From Candidatus Omnitrophota bacterium (GTDB lineage Bacteria; Omnitrophota; Gorgyraeia; 1-14-0-20-64-10; JACQQZ01): a stretch of DNA of 12,602 nt. This document shows, one piece after another, positions 6,163-11,685 of the stretch (positions within the stretch are counted from its first letter, which is position 1; every line of letters starts with the position of its first letter). Made by a program: the position numbers and the translations under genes. Where the stretch lies: NCBI GenBank assembly GCA_016206635.1, contig JACQRF010000168.1, positions 1 through 12,602 on the forward strand, written 5' to 3'. Below the pieces are notes generated by a model. That model saw only the letters and a list, made by a program, of their open reading frames with translations. It did not search any database and was not told the DNA's origin.

Positions 6163-7991
6163 CCGGCGGCCTGTTGCCGCTCGCGCTTGGCGTCTTTGCG
6201 GGCCAGGGGATCGAGCAGCCGCTTGCGCAGGCGCAGCGACTTCGGCGTCACTTCCACGCGCTCATCCGGACCGATGTACTCCAGCGCCAGTTCGAGGGTC
6301 ATCTCTCGCGGCGGCGTCAGCTGGATCGCGAAATCCGACACGGACGCGCGGACGTTGGTCAGCCGCTTCTCCTTGCAGACGTTGACGTCGAGGTCCTGAT
6401 CGCGGGCGCACTGGCCGACGATCATCCCGCGATAGACCTCGACGCCGGGCCCCAGAAACAGCGTCCCGCGGCCTTCGGCGTTGTTGAGGCCGTAGGTCGT
6501 GGTGGTCCCGTCCTCGAACGCGATCAGCGACCCATGCGGCGCCCCTTCCTCGATGCCGGGATCCACGGGGGCATAGCGATCGAAGACATGATGCAGGATG
6601 GCGGTCCCGCGCGTCTTGGTCATGAGCGCCCCCTTCAAGCCGAGGATCGCCCGCGTCGCCATGAGATAGTCCATCTGCCAGTCCCCCGTCGAGAGCTGCG
6701 CCATGGATTGCATCTGGCCGCGCCGTTTCCCGATCTCTTCAATGATCGTCCCCTGATACTCCGACGGCACCTCGATGGAGACCCGCTCCACCGGCTCGCT
6801 GCGGACGCCGTCGATCTCCTGAAAGATCACGCGTGGCTGGGACACCTCCAGCTCGAACCCCTCGCGGCGCATCAGCTCGATCAAGATGGCCAGGTGCAGC
6901 TCCCCGCGACCGGACACCAGGAACACGCCGGCTTGGTCCGTCTCCTCCACCCGCATCGCGACGTTGGTCTCCAGCTCTTTCATGAGCCGATCCCGCAGGA
7001 ACCGGGAGGTCACGTATTTTCCCTCGCGCCCGGCGAACGGGCTGGTATTGACGCCAAAGGTCATCTGCACGGTCGGCAGGTCGATGGCGACCGGGGGCAG
7101 GGCGGCCGGATGTTCCGCGTCGGCGATCGTCTCGCCGATGGCGATCTCCGGCAGGCCGGCCACCCCGACGATTTCGCCGGCGGACGCCGCGTCGATCGTC
7201 TGCCGCTCCAGCCCCTCGTACGCGAGGATCGCGGTCACGGTGCCCGGCAACTGCGTGCCGTCGCGCCGGATCTGCATGACCGGCTGGGCTTGTTTGATAG
7301 TTCCCGCATGGATTTTCCCAATGCCGATCTTCCCTTTATAGTCGTCGTAGGCCAGGGCGAGGATCAACAGCTGCAGCGGCGCCTCAGGGCGGACCGCCGG
7401 TGGCGGCACACGGGTGAGGATCGTCTCGAGCAACGGGGTGATGTCGGCGCCGGGGGCCTTCAGGTCGAGCGTGGCGGTCCCTTGGGTGGCGATGGTGTAG
7501 ACGATCGGGAAGTCGAGCTGGGTATCGGTGGCGCCGAGCTCGACGAACAGGTCAAACGTCAGGTTGACGACCTCATCCACCCGGGCGTCGGACCGGTCAA
7601 TTTTGTTGATGACGACGATGGCTGGCAACCCCAGCCCGATCGCCTTGCGCAGGACGAACATGGTTTGCGGCAGCGGGCCTTCCGCGGCATCCACCAAGAG
7701 CAGCACCCCGTCGGCCATCTGCAGGGTCCGCTCCACCTCGCCGCCGAAGTCCGCGTGGCCCGGGGTATCCACCAGGTTGATCTTGACGCCCCGGTAGCGG
7801 ATGCTGGCGTTTTTGGCCCGGATCGTGATCCCGCGCTCCCGCTCCAGATCCATGGAGTCCATGATCCGCTCCCCCATCGCCTCGATATTGCGATGGACGC
7901 GGGTTTGGCGCAGCATGGCATCCACGAGCGTGGTCTTGCCGTGGTCCACGTGGGCGATGATCGCGATGTTCCGCAGTGCGGGAATCGTCAC
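6159..7991 (-). CDS. typA: Ribosome-associated GTPase TypA/BipA
   Basis: A 610-aa translational GTPase linked in known species to 50S assembly and growth at low temperature or under stress. It shows P-loop AHVDHGKTT (13-21), switch region RERGITIRAKNASI, DTPGHADF, NKIDR, and the TypA-specific C-terminal half, including VTSRFLRDRLMKELETNVAMRV, the SGRGELHLAILIELMRREG domain and a basic C-terminus. GTG at 7991 is chosen because AGGAG lies 5 nt upstream and VTIPALRNIAII is the usual family start; the frame opens at 8012 without such a site. It follows csp on the same strand, separated by a GC-rich hairpin, and overlaps the next gene by 4 nt. Confidence 0.96.
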   Translation of the reverse strand: MTIPALRNIAIIAHVDHGKTTLVDAMLRQTRVHRNIEAMGERIMDSMDLERERGITIRAKNASIRYRGVKINLVDTPGHADFGGEVERTLQMADGVLLLVDAAEGPLPQTMFVLRKAIGLGLPAIVVINKIDRSDARVDEVVNLTFDLFVELGATDTQLDFPIVYTIATQGTATLDLKAPGADITPLLETILTRVPPPAVRPEAPLQLLILALAYDDYKGKIGIGKIHAGTIKQAQPVMQIRRDGTQLPGTVTAILAYEGLERQTIDAASAGEIVGVAGLPEIAIGETIADAEHPAALPPVAIDLPTVQMTFGVNTSPFAGREGKYVTSRFLRDRLMKELETNVAMRVEETDQAGVFLVSGRGELHLAILIELMRREGFELEVSQPRVIFQEIDGVRSEPVERVSIEVPSEYQGTIIEEIGKRRGQMQSMAQLSTGDWQMDYLMATRAILGLKGALMTKTRGTAILHHVFDRYAPVDPGIEEGAPHGSLIAFEDGTTTTYGLNNAEGRGTLFLGPGVEVYRGMIVGQCARDQDLDVNVCKEKRLTNVRASVSDFAIQLTPPREMTLELALEYIGPDERVEVTPKSLRLRKRLLDPLARKDAKRERQQAAG

Positions 7992-8009
7992 AGAAACTCC
8001 TGGAAATAA

Positions 8010-8039
8010 CACCGCCCCGGGCGCGCGCCCGGGGCGGTG
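8010..8039 (-). terminator. GC-rich perfect palindrome between csp and typA (terminator or attenuator)
   Basis: A perfect 30-bp palindrome with arm CACCGCCCCGGGCGC lies 26 nt after the csp stop and just before the typA ribosome-binding site. On the minus strand it is followed by TTATTT, a weak T-tract. It could end the csp transcript with partial read-through into typA. Confidence 0.65.
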
Positions 8040-8065
8040 AACTTGCTACCGCGTACGAGTGGTCC

Positions 8066-8278
8066 TTACGCGACCGGGGAGAGCCGCTTCACGTTCGAAG
8101 CCTGCTCGCCCTTGGGGCCGGTGGTGACGTCAAACTCCACCGCCTCCCCCTCGCGAAGGGTCTTAAACCCCTCGCCTTGGATCGCGGAGTAATGGACGAA
8201 CACGTCCTTTCCGCTCTCCGGGGTGATGAAGCCATACCCCTTCTGATCGCTGAACCACTTGACTGTGCCTTTAGCCAT
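8066..8278 (-). CDS. Cold-shock domain protein (CspA family)
   Basis: A 70-aa single cold-shock domain that binds single-stranded nucleic acid. RNP1 is KGYGFI (13-18) and RNP2 VFVH (26-29), with MAKGTVKWF at the start as in the family. ATG at 8278 is chosen; the longer frame to 8338 adds residues not found in the family. No ribosome-binding site lies close to the ATG (a GAGAGGA lies about 17 nt away). The likely promoter about 150 bp upstream gives a long leader, common for cold-shock genes and often temperature-sensing. It precedes typA. Confidence 0.95.
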   Translation of the reverse strand: MAKGTVKWFSDQKGYGFITPESGKDVFVHYSAIQGEGFKTLREGEAVEFDVTTGPKGEQASNVKRLSPVA

Positions 8279-8339
8279 AAGATGTTGGTTAACCGTCCTC
8301 TCTTCAACGAGCTTTGTCGCGGAACCCTGAAAACACAAA

Positions 8340-8370
8340 CGACTGCCGCTTGAGTAAGAGCCAGCAGTCG
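8340..8370 (-). promoter_or_regulatory. Possible stem-loop in the csp 5' leader
   Basis: CGACTGC (8340-8346) and GCAGTCG (8364-8370) are complementary arms around a 17-nt loop, about 60-90 nt before the csp start. A 7-bp stem can arise by chance; its position in a cold-shock leader makes it worth noting. Confidence 0.35.
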
Positions 8371-8430
8371 CGATTGGAACGTATCGTCAGGATCCCTACA
8401 GCTGTCTCACAGTTACTCACTACAGAAGGA

Positions 8431-8459
8431 AGTGTCGCACACCCCCCGTGGAATGTCAA
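8431..8459 (-). promoter_or_regulatory. Sigma70-type promoter of csp
   Basis: On the minus strand, a perfect -35 TTGACA (8459-8454), a 17-nt spacer, then GACACT (8436-8431), which matches the -10 consensus at three of six positions. The predicted start near 8424 gives a leader of about 146 nt before the csp ATG. Confidence 0.5.
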
Positions 8460-8478
8460 GGAATCTTTTAGGCGAGTA

Positions 8479-8487
8479 TGCCATAAT
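8479..8487 (+). promoter_or_regulatory. Extended -10 promoter of metF (TGCCATAAT)
   Basis: TG-C-CATAAT matches the extended -10 pattern with one mismatch in the hexamer and ends 7 nt before the metF ATG at 8495. No ribosome-binding site precedes that ATG, so a leaderless mRNA is likely. An in-frame ATG at 8486 overlaps the box itself and cannot be the start if this promoter is used. Confidence 0.55.
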
Positions 8488-8494
8488 GGCCGCC

Positions 8495-9373
8495 ATGCGA
8501 TTGGATCGACTCTACCAAGGCGGTGCCCCGGACATTTCGATCGAGCTGTTTCCCCCGAAGACGCCGGAGGGGGTGGAGGGGCTCTTTCAGACCGTCGAGC
8601 AGTTGAAGCGGCTGAAGCCAGCGTTTTTCTCGATGACGTACGGGGCGGCCGGCAGCACGCGGGACGCGACGCTGGCGCTGTGTGACCGGCTGAAAAACCA
8701 GGCCGGGGTGGAGACGACCTGCCACTTGACGGTGGTCGGCCAGTCGAAGGCGGAGGTCCGCGAGAACCTGGCCCAGTTGAAACGGCGGGGGATTTACAAC
8801 GTGCTGGCCCTGCGCGGCGACCCGCCGGCCGGCGATCCCACCTTCAAGCCCCACCCCGACGGCTTCCAGACCTCCGTCGAGCTGATCCGCGAGGCGCGGC
8901 GCGACCCGTGGTTCGCGGTCGCGGTGTCCGGCTTTCCGGAAGTCCATCAGGAGGCGAGGGACCGGGCCGCCGACATCGCCTACCTCAAAGACAAGATCGC
9001 CGCCGGCGCCTGCGTGATCCTGACCCAGCTCTTTTTCGACAACGCCTATTTCCTCGAGTTCCTCGACCATGTCCGGCGGGCCGGGATCACCGCGCCGGTG
9101 GTGCCAGGCATCCTGCCGATCCTGTCGGTCACCCAGGTGCGGCGGTTCGCGGCGCTGTGCGGCGCCACGATCCCGCCGGCGGTGGCGCGGGAGCTGGCGA
9201 ACTACGAGCAGGACGATGCGGGGGCGGCGCGCTACGGGATCGAGCTGGCGACGCGGCAGTGCGAAGGGTTGCTCGCGGCGGGGGTCCCCGGCCTTCACTT
9301 CTATGCCCTCAACCGCCCTCGCTCCGTCGAGGCCGTGGTCCAGAACCTCGGCTTGGACAAGGGCCGTCCTTAA
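8495..9373 (+). CDS. metF: Methylenetetrahydrofolate reductase (MetF type)
   Basis: A 292-aa flavoprotein reducing 5,10-methylene-THF to 5-methyl-THF for methionine synthesis. The (beta/alpha)8 barrel motifs are present: ISIELFPPKTPEG with the catalytic Glu, FFSMTYGAAGSTRD, TTCHLTVVGQ, NVLALRGDPP with the conserved Asp, ILTQLFFDN, and VVPGILPI. The length suits the bacterial catalytic-domain-only form, without the eukaryotic regulatory domain. The frame opens at 8432, but that extension crosses the csp promoter; ATG at 8495 fits the family N-terminus and the extended -10 box. The last five residues (DKGRP) and the stop lie in a perfect palindrome shared with the convergent small gene. No other methionine gene is in the window. 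Confidence 0.95.
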   Translation: MRLDRLYQGGAPDISIELFPPKTPEGVEGLFQTVEQLKRLKPAFFSMTYGAAGSTRDATLALCDRLKNQAGVETTCHLTVVGQSKAEVRENLAQLKRRGIYNVLALRGDPPAGDPTFKPHPDGFQTSVELIREARRDPWFAVAVSGFPEVHQEARDRAADIAYLKDKIAAGACVILTQLFFDNAYFLEFLDHVRRAGITAPVVPGILPILSVTQVRRFAALCGATIPPAVARELANYEQDDAGAARYGIELATRQCEGLLAAGVPGLHFYALNRPRSVEAVVQNLGLDKGRP

Positions 9374-9387
9374 GGACGGCCCTTGTC
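9356..9387. repeat. 32-bp perfect palindrome carrying two overlapping convergent stop codons
   Basis: The arm GACAAGGGCCGTCCTT (9356-9371) is followed directly by its exact complement. The central TTAA supplies TAA to metF on the plus strand (9371-9373) and TAA to the small membrane protein on the minus strand (9372-9370). Both proteins therefore end in DKGRP. It may act as a two-way terminator, but no T-run follows on either strand. Confidence 0.85.
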
Positions 9388-9540
9388 TGCACGGCGGGCG
9401 GAGCGGACGAGCAGGATCGTGATGACGCCGATGCAGAGGAGCGGGACCAGCAGCAGAAGGCCGATCGTCCAGGCCATGCCCTGGGCCAGACCCCAGCTCA
9501 TCAAGTCCTTACACCACTGACACCCCACGACGATCGGCAT
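9370..9540 (-). CDS. 56-aa CxxC single-span membrane protein of the cytochrome oxidase block
   Basis: A small protein with CQWC at residues 7-10, a short amphipathic stretch, then one hydrophobic span (about 24-45, WTIGLLLLVPLLCIGVITILLV) followed by the basic SARRADKGRP. A further Cys (36) lies in the span. Charge placement suggests an external N-terminus, which would put the CxxC outside the membrane. The ATG at 9540 overlaps the DUF420 stop in an ATGA, so it belongs to the oxidase operon. The function is not known; a role in copper or thiol handling for oxidase assembly is inference from CxxC and context only. The last residues come from the palindrome at 9356-9387. Confidence 0.7.
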   Translation of the reverse strand: MPIVVGCQWCKDLMSWGLAQGMAWTIGLLLLVPLLCIGVITILLVRSARRADKGRP

Positions 9541-9974
9541 CACGCGGCGATCCCCCACGGGCTGCGATACAGCATCCAGTAAATCACCACCCCCGTGACC
9601 GAGACATACAGCCACAGCGGCAGCGTGACGCGCGCGATCCGCCGGTGCGCGGCGAACTGATTCCGCGCGGCGAGCCAGAGCGTCCGCAATGCCAGCGGGA
9701 CGATGACGGCGGCCAGGACCGTGTGCGTCATCAGGATCGCGAAGTAGATCGGCCGCACGGGGCCGTGGCCGGGGAATCGCACCGAGCCGACCTGCGCGTG
9801 GTAGGTGAGGTACGAGATCAGAAACAGCGCCGAGCAGGCGAACGCCGCGAGCATCGCGGCCCGATGCGCCGCGACCCGTTTGGCCTTGATGAAGCCGAAT
9901 CCGGCGAGGAGCAGCAGGGCGCTGGCGGCGTTGAGCGAGGCATTGACCACCGGCAGCGCATGGAGGTCCATCAC
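9540..9974 (-). CDS. DUF420 membrane protein (YozB/CtaM-like)
   Basis: A protein of about 144 aa with four hydrophobic spans and the family-type features LPVVNASLNAASALLLLAGF, HRAAMLAAF, SYLTYHAQVG, a THTVLAA segment and HRRIARVTLPLWLYVSVTGV. Conserved His residues lie near the membrane. DUF420 proteins are found with heme-copper oxidase genes, and the staphylococcal member CtaM is reported to be needed for aa3 oxidase function, so a maturation role is likely here. It starts at GTG 9974 or ATG 9971; both overlap the ctaA-ctaB stop (GTGATG), so translation is coupled. It also overlaps the next small gene. Confidence 0.85.
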   Translation of the reverse strand: MMDLHALPVVNASLNAASALLLLAGFGFIKAKRVAAHRAAMLAAFACSALFLISYLTYHAQVGSVRFPGHGPVRPIYFAILMTHTVLAAVIVPLALRTLWLAARNQFAAHRRIARVTLPLWLYVSVTGVVIYWMLYRSPWGIAA

Positions 9975-11662
9975 CAGGGGATCTTATCGAGGGCCATCGC
10001 CGTGAACAGCCCCGGCAGGTAGGTGATGGAGGCCAGGAACAGCCGCCGGGCCGATTGCGGGGTCTGCGCGACGGCCGCCGCGGTGCCGAGGCCGAGGAAC
10101 GCGAGCCCCAGGATGAGCGCGACGGCGAAGTAGAGGTTGCCCGTCACCTGCAGGACGGTCGGCACGAGCGAGACCGGCAGCAGCGCCAGGCAGGAGAGGG
10201 CGATTTGCCGGCCGACGGCGTGCCCCGTCGGATCCATCGCCGGCAGCATCTGGAATCCTGCCCGCGCGTAATCGTCCCGATACATCCACGCCAGCGCCAG
10301 GAAGTGCGGCAGTTGCCAGAGGAACATGAGGGCGAAGAGCGTCCAGCCGCCGGCGTCGAGTGCGCCGCGGGCGGCCGCCCAGCCGATGAGCGGGGGTAGG
10401 GCGCCGGGCACCGCCCCGGCCAGCGTGCAGAGCGGCGTCCGGGTTTTCAGCGGCGTGTAGACTGCGAGGTACGTGATGAGCGTGGCCAGCCCGAGCCCGG
10501 CGGCCAGGAGATTCACGCTGAGCGCCAACACCGCGAGCCCCAACCCGCCGAGGAGCAGGCCGAACGTCCGTGCGGCGCGCGGTGCCAGCCGGCCAGAGGG
10601 CAGCGGCCGCCGCCGGGTCCGCGCCATCTTGGCGTCCCGCTCCCATTCCAGGTATTGATTCAGCGCCCCGCCGGCCCCGCCGACGAGCGCCGCCCCCGCC
10701 AGCGTGGCCAGCGCCAGCGCTGCTGGAACCGGGCCCGGCGCGGCGAGATGCAGGCCCACCCACGTCGTGAGCACCGCCAGCAATGTCAGCCGCGGTTTCG
10801 TCAGCTCCAGATACGCGGAAATAGGGACGGTTCCGGAACCGTCCCTATTTCTAAGGGTATGCCACAAGAGCACCGAGGCATTGGCGAGGAGAAGTGCCCC
10901 GACCGCCGCGTGCGCGGTCGCGATGAGCACGGACCGGTGGCTGGCGAGCGTGGCGAACCCCAACAGCACTTGGACCAACACGAGCCCGGAGAGCCACGCG
11001 GCCCGCCGGGTCAGCCGGGGGTCGTCGGCCTGTTCGGTGAGGACCCGCCATGCCATCGTCAGCACGACGATCGCGGTCACGATCGCCCCTCCCACGTGCG
11101 CGATCAGGAGTTTCGGCCCCCACCCCCCATGCCGCAGCACCGCCCCGAGGAGTAGCTGCCCGTAGAGCGCGAGGAGCGTTGCGCCAGCCCACCCGGTGAG
11201 CGAAGGGGTAGCCCTCGCCGGGGACGTCGAGGCCGTCCCGGCGAGGGCTACCCCTGAAGCGAATTGGGTGGCGAGCAGGACGACGAGGATGAAGAAGGTG
11301 GGCCCCAGCATCGCGTGCGCGATCGAGACCGGCGCCGGTAGGCGCCAGAGGACCGTGAGCCCTCCGAGTAGCCCTTGGGCCACGACGGCGCCCAGCGCGG
11401 CGATCGCCAGCGCGCGGACCCCGCGCCGCCGCTCCCGGAGCCCGATCCAGACGGTGAGCAAGAGCGTGGCGAGTCCGACGCCGGCGGCGATCATCCGATG
11501 GCCGTGCTCGAAGAGGATGCCCCCCACCATCGGCGGCATCCACTGGCCGTACGACAGCGGCCAGTCTGGGACGGCCAGCCCGGAGCCGGTTGATGTGACC
11601 AGACCCCCGGCGATCAGGAGTAGGAAGGTGGCGGCGACGAGGGCGCGGGTGACGTACAGCAT
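9971..11662 (-). CDS. Fused heme A synthase (CtaA) - heme O synthase (CtaB)
   Basis: A 563-aa membrane protein. Residues 1-270 are CtaA (oxidises heme O to heme A): eight-span layout, GGLVTSTGSGLAVPDWP, and the four heme or active-site His regions at about 55 (EHGHR), 116, 189 and 251. Residues 283-563 are CtaB (farnesylates heme B): YLELTKPRLTLL, the prenyl-diphosphate motif NQYLEWERDAKMARTRRRPLP (N335, E339, D343), YTPLKTRTP, and FLWQLPHFLALAW. Such fusions are known. Two palindromes are carried in frame: residues 136-153 in a CtaA loop and 271-282 exactly at the domain junction. The ATG abuts another palindrome and has no Shine-Dalgarno sequence. It lies between coxA and DUF420 and would supply heme A to the oxidase. 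Confidence 0.92.
   Translation of the reverse strand: MLYVTRALVAATFLLLIAGGLVTSTGSGLAVPDWPLSYGQWMPPMVGGILFEHGHRMIAAGVGLATLLLTVWIGLRERRRGVRALAIAALGAVVAQGLLGGLTVLWRLPAPVSIAHAMLGPTFFILVVLLATQFASGVALAGTASTSPARATPSLTGWAGATLLALYGQLLLGAVLRHGGWGPKLLIAHVGGAIVTAIVVLTMAWRVLTEQADDPRLTRRAAWLSGLVLVQVLLGFATLASHRSVLIATAHAAVGALLLANASVLLWHTLRNRDGSGTVPISAYLELTKPRLTLLAVLTTWVGLHLAAPGPVPAALALATLAGAALVGGAGGALNQYLEWERDAKMARTRRRPLPSGRLAPRAARTFGLLLGGLGLAVLALSVNLLAAGLGLATLITYLAVYTPLKTRTPLCTLAGAVPGALPPLIGWAAARGALDAGGWTLFALMFLWQLPHFLALAWMYRDDYARAGFQMLPAMDPTGHAVGRQIALSCLALLPVSLVPTVLQVTGNLYFAVALILGLAFLGLGTAAAVAQTPQSARRLFLASITYLPGLFTAMALDKIPW
10818..10851. repeat. 34-bp perfect palindrome in frame at the CtaA/CtaB junction
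   Basis: The arm GAAATAGGGACGGTTCC is followed without a loop by its exact complement. It is translated as RNRDGSGTVPIS (residues 271-282), which separates the two enzyme domains. The sequence resembles REP-type palindromes I recall from metagenomic genomes, some near REP-associated transposases; that recall is not verified. Confidence 0.9.
11204..11255. repeat. 52-bp inverted repeat inside the CtaA coding part
   Basis: AGGGGTAGCCCTCGCCGG (start of arm, 11204) is matched by CCGGCGAGGGCTACCCCT (ending 11255). The arms are 23 and 22 nt with one bulged G, around a 7-nt loop. It is translated as residues 136-153, a small-residue loop rich in Ala, Ser, Thr and Pro between two membrane spans. Confidence 0.88.
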
Positions 11663-11685
11663 CTAAAGGGGTCAGACCCCTTTAG
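11663..11685. repeat. Palindrome 1 of a pair, abutting the ctaA start
   Basis: Arm CTAAAGGGGTC, a central A, then the exact complement. It ends at the base before the ctaA-ctaB ATG (11662) and contains the coxA stop TGA (11674-11672). It leaves no room for a separate ribosome-binding site and would fold next to the start codon. Confidence 0.9.

Noticed and set aside
6174..8009. 611-codon open frame on the plus strand opposite typA
   Set aside because: It is the antisense shadow of typA: biased composition, no recognisable domain and no ribosome-binding site, while the minus strand codes a full TypA with all GTPase motifs.
8432..8494. Upstream metF start at 8432
   Set aside because: The added residues are not family-like and would overlap the csp promoter; the extended -10 box at 8479-8487 lies within this extension.
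9971..11662. Treating ctaA and ctaB as two separate genes
   Set aside because: The frame is continuous for 563 codons with no stop or in-frame ATG with a ribosome-binding site at the junction, so a fusion is the simplest reading.
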